Assembly (NCBI GenBank): GCA_902796565.1
Contig: CADBPP010000278.1
Span: forward strand, 1 to 7,513
Reading direction: 5' to 3'
Length of the DNA: 7,513 bases
Source: an uncultured Eubacteriales bacterium
GTDB taxonomy: Bacteria; Bacillota; Clostridia; Eubacteriales; Anaerofustaceae
A model generated the notes under the pieces. The model did not search any database, was not told the DNA's origin, and saw only the letters and a program-made list of their open reading frames with translations. Of this stretch, positions 1 to 6,416 are shown one piece after another; positions within the stretch are counted from its first letter, which is position 1, and each line of letters starts with the position of its first letter. Both the position numbers and the translations under genes were made by a program.

Positions 1-81
1 CAGCGGGCAAGTGTCTGCCCTGTGTCCGCGTAAGCGGCACGAAGCCGCCGCCTCTAAGCTTTAAGCGTAGGCGGGGGTAGT
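1..81. other. Intergenic region with small GC-rich hairpins
   Basis: No gene is seen between the window edge and the stop of the first ABC gene. Three short inverted repeats follow each other: GGGCA (5-9) with TGCCC (16-20); CCGC (26-29) with GCGG (34-37) around a GTAA loop, extendable by GTG/CAC with one bulge; and CCGCCT (48-53) with AGGCGG (69-74) around a 15-base loop. None is followed by a T-run on either strand, so a classical intrinsic terminator for the minus-strand operon is not supported. The region could be part of a structured RNA or repeat extending beyond position 1. Confidence 0.35.
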
Positions 82-1977
82 TCACTCCAGTTCCAGTTTT
101 CCGGTGTACAGCTGGTAGTAGCTGCCCTTCTGTTCCAGGAGCTGATCGTGGGTGCCTCTCTCTATGATCCTGCCGTGATCCATGACCATGATGACGTTGG
201 AGTTCTGTACAGTGGAGAGCCTGTGGGCGATCACGAATACCGTGCGTCCCTTCATCAGTCTGTCCATGCCCCTCTGCACCAGGGCCTCCGTCCTGGTGTC
301 GATGGATGATGTGGCCTCATCCAGGATCATCACCGGGGGATCCGCCACAGCCGCCCTGGCGATGGCGATGAGCTGTCTCTGTCCCTGGGAGAGGTTCGAG
401 CCGTTGTCCTCCAGCATGGTGTCGTATCCGTGGGGAAGCCTGGTTATGAATCCGTCGGCGTTCACCAGGTTCGCGGCGAGCCTGCACTGGGCATCGGTGG
501 CGTCGAGCCTTCCGTAGCGGATGTTGTCCATGACCGTGCCCGTGAACAGGTTCGTCTCCTGAAGGACTATTCCCAGGGAACGCCTCAGGTCGGGCTTCTT
601 TATCTTGTTGATGTTGATGCCGTCGTAACGGATCTTTCCGTCAGCTATGTCGTAGAAGCGGTTGATCAGGTTGGTGATGGTGGTCTTTCCCGCGCCGGTG
701 GCACCTACGAAGGCCACCTTCTGGCCGGGATGGGCGTACATCGAGATGTCGAAGAGCACCTGCTTTTCCCCGTCATAGGAGAAGTCCACGCCGTCGAAGA
801 GGATGTCTCCCTTAAGCTTCGTGTAGGTCACCGTACCGTCGTGATGGGGATGCTTCCATGCCCAGATGCCGGTGCGGGAAGGAGCTTCCCTTAGCTCGGG
901 ACCGTAGTATTCGGCGTTGACCAGGGTGACGTATCCCTCGTCCTGCTCAGGCTCCTCGTCCAGCAGCTCGAAGATCCTCTGGGCTCCCGCAATGGCCATG
1001 ACCACCGCGTTGAGCTGGGAGGCCACCATGCTGATGGGCCTGTTGAAGTTCCTCGAGAGGTTCAGGAAGGATATGAGCATTCCCAGGGTGAGCACCGAAC
1101 CGCCCCTGAGGGCTATGGCGCTTCCCACCACCGCGGTGACGATGTACTGGATGTTTCCGAGGTTCGCTGTGATGGGCATCATCATTCCGGCGAAGGTGTT
1201 GGCCTTCGTGGCGTTGTTGCACAGTTCTTCGTTGAGCCTGTCGAAATCGGTCTTGGCCTGCTCTTCATGGGTGAACACCTTAATGACCTTCTGGCCGTTT
1301 ATCATCTCCTCGATGAATCCGTTCATGGCTCCGAGGGAGCGCTGCTGGGCGATGAAGTACTTGCCGCTGGCTCCTCCGATCCTCCCGACCAGCACCAGCA
1401 TCAGGGCCACGAAGAGCAGCACCAGACCGGTGAGGGGGATGTTCAGCCTGATCATGGCGATCAGGGTTGTCACCAGCGTCATCGCGGAATCCAGGAACTG
1501 GGGTATGCTCTGGCTGAAGAGCATCCTTAAGGTATCCGTGTCGTTGGTGTAGTGGCTCATGATGTCGCCGAATGTGTTCGTGTCGAAATACCTTATGGGC
1601 AGGGACTGCATGTGCACGAACATGTCATCCCTGACGTTTCTCATGACGTCCTGGGTCAGGTATGCCGTGAGCAGGGCCCTGGCGTACTGCACCGCGACGC
1701 CGATGACGTAGATGATGGCCATGGTGCGGATCGCGTTTGCCAGGGACGAGAAGTCCTTTACGGGTCCGCTCTGGGTCAGAAGGGGCTTGATCTCATTGTC
1801 GATGAGGCTCCCGATGAAGGTGGTGCCCCTTACGTTGACCAGGGCGCCGATCAGGATGCATACCATCACGACGGCCAGGATGAAGAGCCTCTTTCCTCCC
1901 AGGTATTTGAGGAGCCTTCCCAGGGTCCTGGTGTCAAGCTTCTGTCTTTTGTGCATGTTCATCTGTCTGTTACTCAT
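82..1977 (-). CDS. ABC exporter half-transporter, subunit with the catalytic NBD (BmrD/YheH-like)
   Basis: Membrane-bound ATP-driven exporter subunit of 631 residues, permease fused to ATPase. Hydrophobic membrane segments lie at about 31-49, 84-106, 161-178, 183-198, 270-290 and 295-310. The ATPase domain starts near residue 390 and shows Walker A GATGAGKT (425-432), Q-loop Q473, signature LSQGQ (529-533, where LSGGQ is the consensus), Walker B VMILDE with catalytic E554, and switch His H585. A segment of about 50 residues joins the two domains, including an aromatic/His-rich stretch IWAWKHPHHDG (371-381). The start at 1977 has AGGAGG (1986-1991) 8 bases upstream and overlaps the previous gene's stop by 8 bp (ATGAGTAA). 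The normal Glu and His combined with an altered signature fit the partner that supplies the active ATP site in heterodimeric exporters such as BmrCD, LmrCD or TM287/288. The substrate cannot be read from sequence; drugs, peptides or lipids are all possible. Confidence 0.96.
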   Translation of the reverse strand: MSNRQMNMHKRQKLDTRTLGRLLKYLGGKRLFILAVVMVCILIGALVNVRGTTFIGSLIDNEIKPLLTQSGPVKDFSSLANAIRTMAIIYVIGVAVQYARALLTAYLTQDVMRNVRDDMFVHMQSLPIRYFDTNTFGDIMSHYTNDTDTLRMLFSQSIPQFLDSAMTLVTTLIAMIRLNIPLTGLVLLFVALMLVLVGRIGGASGKYFIAQQRSLGAMNGFIEEMINGQKVIKVFTHEEQAKTDFDRLNEELCNNATKANTFAGMMMPITANLGNIQYIVTAVVGSAIALRGGSVLTLGMLISFLNLSRNFNRPISMVASQLNAVVMAIAGAQRIFELLDEEPEQDEGYVTLVNAEYYGPELREAPSRTGIWAWKHPHHDGTVTYTKLKGDILFDGVDFSYDGEKQVLFDISMYAHPGQKVAFVGATGAGKTTITNLINRFYDIADGKIRYDGININKIKKPDLRRSLGIVLQETNLFTGTVMDNIRYGRLDATDAQCRLAANLVNADGFITRLPHGYDTMLEDNGSNLSQGQRQLIAIARAAVADPPVMILDEATSSIDTRTEALVQRGMDRLMKGRTVFVIAHRLSTVQNSNVIMVMDHGRIIERGTHDQLLEQKGSYYQLYTGKLELE

Positions 1978-3706
1978 TTGCCAGTCCTCCTCCCTGTGTC
2001 TGTGAAGTGTATACCTGAGAATATATCCTGTTGTTCTTCAGAAGTTCCTCGTGGGTGCCGAATCCGTCGATCGTTCCTTCGTTGAGCACGATGATCCTGT
2101 CGGCGTCCATGATGGAGGATACCCTCTGGGCTATTATGAACTTGGTGGTGTCCGGCAGGTCCTCCCTGAAGGCCTTGCGGATCCTGGCGTCGGTCTGGGT
2201 GTCCACGGCGCTGGTGGAGTCATCCAGTATCAGGATCTTGGGCTTTTTCAGCAGTGCCCTGGCGATGCAGAGCCTCTGTTTCTGGCCGCCTGAGACATTG
2301 GAGCCGCCCTGCTCGAGCATGGTGTCATACCCGTCGGGGAAGGATTCGATGAATTCCGACGCCTGGGCGTGACGGCAGGCCGTTATGATCTCCTCGTCGG
2401 TGGCGTCGGGATCTCCCCATCTGAGGTTGTCTTTGATGGTGCCGGAGAACAGCTCGTTCTTCTGCAGCACCATGGCCACCTGGTCGCGGAGGGTATCCAT
2501 GTGGTAGTCCCTCACGTCAACTCCTCCCACCAGGACGCTCCCCTCGGTGACGTCGTAGAGCCTCGGGATCAGCTGCACCAGGGAGCTCTTTCCGCTGCCG
2601 GTGCCTCCTATGATGCCTATGGTCTCTCCGGAGGCTATGTCAAGATCTATGTCCCTGAGGGAGAGGTGTTCCGGGTCGTTGGAATAGGAGAAACTGACTC
2701 CCCTGAAGGAAACGGAACCGTCCTTGACTTCCATGACGGGGTCTTCCTTTTCCTGCATGGTGCTCTCCTCGTCCAGGATCTCGATGATCCTTTCCGCGCT
2801 GGCACGGGACATGATGATCATTACGAAGATCATGGAGAGCATCATGAGGCTGGTGAGCATCTGGAAGGTGTAGGCGATAAGGGATGTCAGGTTTCCTGTG
2901 GTCATGCTGCCCACGGTGATCAGCTTGGCTCCCAGCCAGGCGATGGTGAGGATGCAGGTATTGACAGTGACCATCATGATGGGGAAGTTCACCGCGAGGC
3001 GCCTTTCCGCCTTCATGAACAGTTTGTAGATGATCCTCGAGATGCCGCTGAACTTCTCAATCTCGTAATCCTCCCGGACGAAGCTCTTGACGACCCTGAT
3101 GCCGTGAAGGTTCTCCTTCACCACGTTGTTCAGTCCGTCATAGGTCTTGAACACTTCGGTGAAGATGGGATGGGCGCTCCTTCCGATCAGTATCAGCACC
3201 ACTGCCAGGAACGGCAGGGCCACTGCGTAGATCACAGCTATCTCGGAATTGATGGATATGGCCATTATAAGGGCGAATACCAGGTTCAGGGGCGCCCTGA
3301 CCGCCATTCTCAGCGACATCATGAAGGCCTGCTGGACCCTGGCCACGTCCGTGGTGAGACGGGTTATGATGCTGGCTGAGGAGAAGCGGTCAATGTTCTC
3401 AAAGGAGAACTCCTGGACCTTGTGGAACATGTCGTGGCGCAGGTTCTTCGCGAAGCCCGCCGTGGCCTTCGAGGAGACCACCGAGGACATGGCTCCCGCC
3501 CCCAGGGCCAGAAGAGCCACGAAGAAGAGGATGACTCCCATCCTTGTGACGTAGTCCATGTCTCCCTTTTCGATGCCGTTGTCGATGAGTTTTGCCATCA
3601 GAAGCGGTATCAGCGTGTCGAATCCGACTTCGATCAGGATGAATACCGGCGACATGACGGCTGCCGCTGTGTACTCGCGGATGCTTTTAGCAAGTTTCTT
3701 TATCAT
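1970..3706 (-). CDS. ABC exporter half-transporter, subunit with the degenerate NBD (BmrC/YheI-like)
   Basis: Second half of the exporter, 578 residues, permease then ATPase. Membrane segments are visible at about 12-37, 57-76, 136-151, 155-175, 243-265 and 275-298. The ATPase domain has Walker A GGTGSGKS (367-374), Q-loop Q415, a consensus signature VSGGQ (471-475), Walker B ILILDD with Asp496 where the catalytic Glu is expected, and Gln527 where the switch His is expected. The two substitutions together mark a degenerate ATP site and, with the altered signature of the neighbouring subunit, predict a heterodimer with one active and one weak site. The ATG at 3706 has AGGAGG (3712-3717) 5 bases upstream, placed inside the end of the MarR gene, so the start is probably translationally coupled. 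It is co-transcribed with marR and the downstream ABC gene. Substrate unknown; multidrug or stress-related export is the usual role of relatives. Confidence 0.96.
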   Translation of the reverse strand: MIKKLAKSIREYTAAAVMSPVFILIEVGFDTLIPLLMAKLIDNGIEKGDMDYVTRMGVILFFVALLALGAGAMSSVVSSKATAGFAKNLRHDMFHKVQEFSFENIDRFSSASIITRLTTDVARVQQAFMMSLRMAVRAPLNLVFALIMAISINSEIAVIYAVALPFLAVVLILIGRSAHPIFTEVFKTYDGLNNVVKENLHGIRVVKSFVREDYEIEKFSGISRIIYKLFMKAERRLAVNFPIMMVTVNTCILTIAWLGAKLITVGSMTTGNLTSLIAYTFQMLTSLMMLSMIFVMIIMSRASAERIIEILDEESTMQEKEDPVMEVKDGSVSFRGVSFSYSNDPEHLSLRDIDLDIASGETIGIIGGTGSGKSSLVQLIPRLYDVTEGSVLVGGVDVRDYHMDTLRDQVAMVLQKNELFSGTIKDNLRWGDPDATDEEIITACRHAQASEFIESFPDGYDTMLEQGGSNVSGGQKQRLCIARALLKKPKILILDDSTSAVDTQTDARIRKAFREDLPDTTKFIIAQRVSSIMDADRIIVLNEGTIDGFGTHEELLKNNRIYSQVYTSQTQGGGLANE

Positions 3707-4151
3707 AGAAGCCTCCTGTATTAAGTCTTCGGATCAGTTTTTCGGAGATGGAAAAGAAGCATCTGCGCTCTTCTTCGTCGAGGGTGTTCCTCATGAGCTT
3801 TTCCATTTCGTCCATATCCCTGCGGCACTTTTCGGAGAGGGCGGCGCCCTTCTGTGTTATGCATATGCGCTTGAGCCTCGCGTCGGACTCCACGGCCCTC
3901 CGCTCGATCATGGCGTTCTTTTCCATGTTCTGGATTATGGCCGTGACGGAGGAATTCCTGATGCGGAAGACTTCCGCGATGTCCTTCTGGAAGATCTCCC
4001 TGTCCGCGCTGCGGGACAGATAGTCCAGTATCATCATCTGGATGGGGGATACCGTCGAGTATGAATGATCCCGGGCGTTCTGCTCGATGTTGCGCATGAC
4101 CGCCTGGGAGAGGACCCTGACAGCGTAGAGCATGGATTCCGAATGATCCAT
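3687..4151 (-). CDS. MarR-family transcriptional regulator of the ABC exporter operon
   Basis: DNA-binding repressor of 154 residues, a normal MarR length. The helical N-terminus (1-30, probable dimerisation) is followed by the winged helix-turn-helix: helix around 35-46 (SPIQMMILDYL), a second helix at 54-63, recognition helix at about 65-80 (RNSSVTAIIQNMEKNA), and a wing at 85-102 with the family's D-x-R signature at D90 and R92. The C-terminal helices (103-142) would complete the dimer interface. The start at 4151 is supported by GAGG (4159-4162) 7 bases upstream; an in-frame Met at residue 7 is less well placed. The 3' end overlaps the next gene by 20 bp and contains that gene's ribosome binding site. 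Being the first gene of an exporter operon, behind a promoter with palindromes just downstream of the start point, it very likely represses its own operon until a ligand binds. The ligand is unknown. Confidence 0.95.
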   Translation of the reverse strand: MDHSESMLYAVRVLSQAVMRNIEQNARDHSYSTVSPIQMMILDYLSRSADREIFQKDIAEVFRIRNSSVTAIIQNMEKNAMIERRAVESDARLKRICITQKGAALSEKCRRDMDEMEKLMRNTLDEEERRCFFSISEKLIRRLNTGGFYDKETC

Positions 4152-4180
4152 TTTTGAACCTCATTGAAATAATAAAAATA

Positions 4181-4209
4181 GTTAGGCATCTAACAGTTAG
4201 ATATCTAAC
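4181..4209. promoter_or_regulatory. Tandem palindromic operator, probable MarR binding sites
   Basis: Two palindromes of the form GTTAG-N4-CTAAC lie one base apart: GTTAGGCATCTAAC (4181-4194) and the perfect GTTAGATATCTAAC (4196-4209). Their centres are 15 bp apart. They sit just downstream of the predicted start of transcription (about 4211) and upstream of the marR ribosome site. Size, symmetry and position match MarR dimer operators, so autoregulation by the adjacent MarR protein is inferred. Confidence 0.85.
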
Positions 4210-4217
4210 AAAACGTG

Positions 4218-4246
4218 ATTATACTTTTCAGCGGTCCCCATGTCAA
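4218..4246 (-). promoter_or_regulatory. Consensus sigma-70 promoter of the marR-ABC operon
   Basis: On the minus strand a perfect -35 TTGACA (4246-4241) and a perfect -10 TATAAT (4223-4218) are separated by 17 bp. Transcription would start near 4211, giving a leader of about 60 bases that contains both palindromes before the ATG at 4151. Such a strong promoter needs repression, which the operator supplies. Confidence 0.9.
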
Positions 4247-4495
4247 TACCTCCATTCAAAATTTTTCCATGCTGCCGGTTTATAATCTATTTTTAATGTT
4301 AAATCAATCATGCTCTTATGTTTGCCCTGTAAAATGATAAAATACATCCAATATGTACCCTCACAGAGGGGATGTCTCAGTCTTTCCGGAAGCTCAACCG
4401 ACCGGGCGTATGTCCTTAGCAAAGTATGAGCGGTGCAATCTTCCGGCTGTGTCTGCAGATCATCTACGGAAAAGATCAGATACGGAGGCCAAACA
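4247..4495 (+). promoter_or_regulatory. Upstream region and foldable leader of the sigma factor gene
   Basis: No gene is supported here. The left half is AT-rich, with TATAAT at 4281-4286 and TAAAAT at 4338-4343 as possible -10 boxes, but neither has a good -35 at proper spacing, so the promoter is not settled. The right half can fold: ACATCC (4344-4349) pairs with GGATGT (4370-4375) around an inner CCCTC/GAGGG hairpin (4358-4370), sharing one base, and CCGGAAG (4386-4392) pairs with CTTCCGG (4440-4446). The gene's ribosome binding site GGAGG is at 4484-4488. Whether the folds regulate anything is inference, and no known riboswitch was recognised. Confidence 0.35.
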
Positions 4496-5566
4496 ATGGA
4501 CAGAGAAAACGACATCAAGGAATTAATGGAAAAGTATCCGGAGCCGTTCTCCGCCGTCAGGGAGAACGCTTCATCCTCAAAGATGCGCTTTGAGGATCTT
4601 TCGGAACTGATGGAAAACCATGACCTTCCCGACGAGGACGGCATCCGCCTTACGGAATACTTCGTCAGCGCGGGAATGGTGGAATCGCCGGAAAGCGTCG
4701 CCGAGGACGCCGCGGAGGACAGTCCTTCGGATGAAGTGGACGGGTCCGACTTCATCAGGATGTATCTCAAGGACGCGTCGAAGTACCCCCTGCTCACCTT
4801 TGAGGAGGAGACCGAACTGGGGGAGAAGATCGCCCGGGGAGACAGGCAGGCGAGGGAGAAGCTCATCAACTCCAACCTCAGGCTGGTGGTATCCATCGCC
4901 AGGCGCTACCAGGGAAGGGGGCTTTCCCTTCTCGACCTGATACAGGAGGGAAACATCGGTCTGATGAAGGCCGTGGAAAAGTACGACTACACAAAGGGCT
5001 ACAAGTTCTCCACCTACGCCACATGGTGGATCAGGCAGGGAGTCACCCGCGCCATAGCGGACGGCTCGAGGCAGATCCGCATCCCGGTGCACATGTTCGA
5101 GCTCATAAACCGCATCGACAAGACGGCGAGGGAACTGAACCTCACCCTGGGAAGGGACGCCACCGACGCGGAGATCGCCGAAAAGCTGTCCCTTGACATC
5201 AGGAAGGTCAAGGAGGCCAGGAAGTACGCAGAGACCGTGGTCTCTCTGGACAGCCCCGTCAGCGAGGAGGAGGACGGAAGGATAGGGGACTTCATCCCCG
5301 ACGAGACCAGCCCCTCGCCGGAGGACGTGGTCACGGCGCTGATGCTCAGGGAGGCCATTAACAAGGCTCTTTCCACCCTGACCCCGAAGGAAGCCGAGAT
5401 CATAAGCCTGCGTTTCGGCATAGGCTACGAGCGGCCCTACACCCTGGAGGAAGTGGGGGAGAAGTTCAAGGTCACCCGGGAGCGCATCCGCCAGATAGAG
5501 TCGAAGGGCTTAAGGAAGCTGCGCTTCCCCCAGAGGCTCAATCTTCTGAAGAATTTCTACGTCTGA
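4496..5566 (+). CDS. rpoD: RNA polymerase sigma factor, RpoD/SigA type
   Basis: Primary-type sigma-70 factor of 356 residues that directs RNA polymerase to -10/-35 promoters. The N-terminal 1-80 is divergent and acidic, a short region 1.1-like part. Region 1.2 follows at about 85-116 (DFIRMYLKD...PLLT), then region 2 at about 118-200 with LINSNLRLVVSIARRY, DLIQEGNIGLMKAV and YATWWIRQ (174-181) for -10 recognition. Region 3 spans about 201-275, with the finger loop GRIGDFIPDE (261-270). Region 4 spans about 290-356, with the -35 recognition helix VTRERIRQIE (326-335). Within region 2.4 the text reads ADGSRQIRIPVHM where ADQARTIRIPVHM is typical, a modest divergence. The ATG at 4496 is preceded 7 bases upstream by GGAGG (4484-4488); an upstream in-frame ATG at 4433 lacks such a site. 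Many Firmicutes carry rpoD beside dnaG; here it is a single gene. It could be the housekeeping factor or an extra RpoD paralogue. Confidence 0.94.
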   Translation: MDRENDIKELMEKYPEPFSAVRENASSSKMRFEDLSELMENHDLPDEDGIRLTEYFVSAGMVESPESVAEDAAEDSPSDEVDGSDFIRMYLKDASKYPLLTFEEETELGEKIARGDRQAREKLINSNLRLVVSIARRYQGRGLSLLDLIQEGNIGLMKAVEKYDYTKGYKFSTYATWWIRQGVTRAIADGSRQIRIPVHMFELINRIDKTARELNLTLGRDATDAEIAEKLSLDIRKVKEARKYAETVVSLDSPVSEEEDGRIGDFIPDETSPSPEDVVTALMLREAINKALSTLTPKEAEIISLRFGIGYERPYTLEEVGEKFKVTRERIRQIESKGLRKLRFPQRLNLLKNFYV

Positions 5567-5587
5567 TACACTCATCGTCATAACAGT

Positions 5588-5623
5588 AAAGCCCCGTTTC
5601 CGCTAAAGCGGAAACGGGGCTTT
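5588..5623. terminator. Perfect-stem bidirectional terminator between rpoD and the glutaredoxin-like gene
   Basis: The arms 5588-5603 and 5608-5623 are exact reverse complements, a 16-bp stem with a GC-rich core and a TAAA loop (5604-5607). The stem begins with AAA and ends with TTT, so each strand reads a short T-run (TTTGTCTGT on plus, TTTACTGTTAT on minus). It lies 21 bases after the rpoD stop and 14 bases beyond the stop of the convergent gene, so it probably serves both. Confidence 0.92.
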
Positions 5624-5637
5624 GTCTGTCCGGCATA

Positions 5638-5949
5638 TCAGCAGCCCTTTCTGCCTTCTTTATGGTCCTTTACCGAGCAGGCAGCGGCGGAGCCGTACTC
5701 GATGAGGCCCGCGTCCGCGGGATCCACCGAGACAGTGCCGTCCTCGAAGACGAAGGCGGGTACTCCCACGTCGCCGATCTCCTTCAGATGGTCGAAGACG
5801 GCCTCTGTGTCCCTCAGCCGCATGAAAGCGCCCAGGTTTCTGATGTTCTCTCCTATGTTGATGTACTCGAATTCGTCCTCCCGTCCCTTTACCTGCTCAT
5901 GGACATAGTCGCAGTAGGGGCATGTGGGCATCCCGTAGATCTTTATCAT
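5638..5949 (-). CDS. Glutaredoxin-like thiol-redox protein (CPYC)
   Basis: Small cytosolic thioredoxin-fold protein of 103 residues. The N-terminal strand MIKIYGMPT leads into the redox motif CPYC (10-13), the classical glutaredoxin active site. The cis-proline loop GVPAFVFEDG (62-71, P64) follows, so the key fold elements are present. It resembles the glutaredoxin-related proteins seen in many Clostridia; disulfide reduction is the family activity, but the partner here is unknown. Beyond the fold the tail carries two further cysteines, C91 and the terminal C103. The start at 5949 is chosen because AGGAGG (5957-5962) lies 7 bases upstream. A longer reading from 6003 would add 18 residues with no family resemblance and would place the ribosome site inside the gene. 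It is a single gene, convergent with rpoD, with its own predicted promoter. Confidence 0.88.
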   Translation of the reverse strand: MIKIYGMPTCPYCDYVHEQVKGREDEFEYINIGENIRNLGAFMRLRDTEAVFDHLKEIGDVGVPAFVFEDGTVSVDPADAGLIEYGSAAACSVKDHKEGRKGC

Positions 5950-6016
5950 AAGTATTCCTCCTGTGAAGGGTTGTATCTTCCGAGCATCCCCGCGTCGCGG
6001 CACTGCTCACGGTATG

Positions 6017-6046
6017 ATTATATCATCCGCTGCGTGAAGCTGTGAC
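6017..6046 (-). promoter_or_regulatory. Probable promoter of the glutaredoxin-like gene
   Basis: On the minus strand TATAAT (6022-6017) lies 18 bp downstream of GTCACA (6046-6041), which matches the -35 consensus at four of six positions. The leader to the ATG at 5949 would be about 60 bases. The tRNA terminator upstream isolates this gene, so it needs a promoter here. Confidence 0.6.
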
Positions 6047-6073
6047 GTGCCCCGGGGCAAAATGCCCTGGAAA

Positions 6074-6096
6074 TAAAAAAAACGCTCTTTCGAGCG
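6074..6096 (-). terminator. Intrinsic terminator of the tRNA-Ser gene
   Basis: Read on the minus strand, CGCTC-GAAA-GAGCG (6096-6083) forms a 5-bp stem closed by a stable GAAA tetraloop, followed at once by eight Ts (6082-6075). It starts 11 bases after the CCA end of the tRNA gene. Confidence 0.9.
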
Positions 6097-6106
6097 GGAT
6101 CTGCGA

Positions 6107-6197
6107 TGGCGGAGAAGGAGGGATTTGAACCCTCGCGACGCTTTCACGCCCTACACCCTTAGCAGGGGCGCCTCTTCGGCCACTTGAGTACTTCTCC
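6107..6197 (-). tRNA. tRNA-Ser(GCT): tRNA-Ser, anticodon GCU, CCA encoded
   Basis: On the minus strand the 91-base gene begins GGAGAAG (6197-6191), which pairs with CTTCTCC (6117-6111). A discriminator G (6110) and genomic CCA (6109-6107) follow. The D arm reads CTC...GAG. The anticodon loop CTGCTAA carries GCT (6163-6161) on the stem CGCCC/GGGTG. A long variable arm typical of class II serine tRNAs comes next, then a T arm GAGGG-TTCAAAT-CCCTC. It reads AGC and AGU codons. Nothing in the structure suggests a pseudogene. Confidence 0.97.
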
Positions 6198-6228
6198 GAA
6201 TTGATCATCTTTATCAAAATGCCATATG

Positions 6229-6257
6229 ATTATATATGAAACGCGGCTGTGTTGCAA
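6229..6257 (-). promoter_or_regulatory. Promoter of the tRNA-Ser gene
   Basis: On the minus strand TTGCAA (6257-6252) and a perfect TATAAT (6234-6229) are 17 bp apart. Transcription would start near 6222, about 25 bases before the mature tRNA 5' end, a normal leader for a single tRNA gene. Confidence 0.8.
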
Positions 6258-6331
6258 TAGCTGTGAGATATTTTTTTCTCCGCGTCAACTGCGGTACCGA
6301 AGAAAAAACGTTTTGTTTTATGGCTTTGGGA

Positions 6332-6361
6332 TTGTGCATCCATACATTATAGTTGTATAAT
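6332..6361 (+). promoter_or_regulatory. Probable promoter of the fibro-slime surface protein gene
   Basis: TTGTGC (6332-6337) and a perfect TATAAT (6356-6361) are separated by 18 bp, giving a start near 6368 and a leader of about 50 bases to the ATG at 6417. A 10-bp palindrome AAAACGTTTT (6305-6314) lies upstream of the -35; a role for it is only a guess. Confidence 0.65.
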
Positions 6362-6416
6362 ATTACAGATAAGAAGCTACTGCCAGACAGATCCTGCCGA
6401 AGGGTTAAACGACATC

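Noticed and set aside
2369..3379. 336-codon plus-strand open frame across the second ABC gene
   Set aside because: Its Gly/His/Asp-rich composition is typical of the reverse complement of a GC-rich gene; the minus-strand ABC gene has full motifs in the same DNA.
3721..4164. Minus-strand frame overlapping marR in another phase
   Set aside because: The frame lacks family features, while the marR frame has a complete winged helix and a good ribosome site.
4353..4526. Small plus-strand open frame (ATG at 4353) running through the leader into the sigma gene
   Set aside because: No ribosome binding site precedes it and the sequence resembles no leader peptide I know.
4243..4896. Long minus-strand open frame opposite the sigma factor gene and its leader
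   Set aside because: It is Ser-rich antisense of the sigma gene, has no ribosome site, and its start lies inside the well-supported sigma coding region.
6052..6070. Inverted repeat CCGGGGCA/TGCCCTGG as a second terminator after the tRNA
   Set aside because: No T-run follows on the minus strand, and a better terminator at 6074-6096 precedes it.
6023..6217. 64-codon minus-strand frame across the tRNA
   Set aside because: It is covered by the tRNA-Ser gene and its terminator.
6241..6285. ACGCGG and CCGCGT inverted repeat around the tRNA promoter as an operator
   Set aside because: Arms are only 6 bp with a loop of about 33 bases, which is expected by chance; nothing links it to a regulator.
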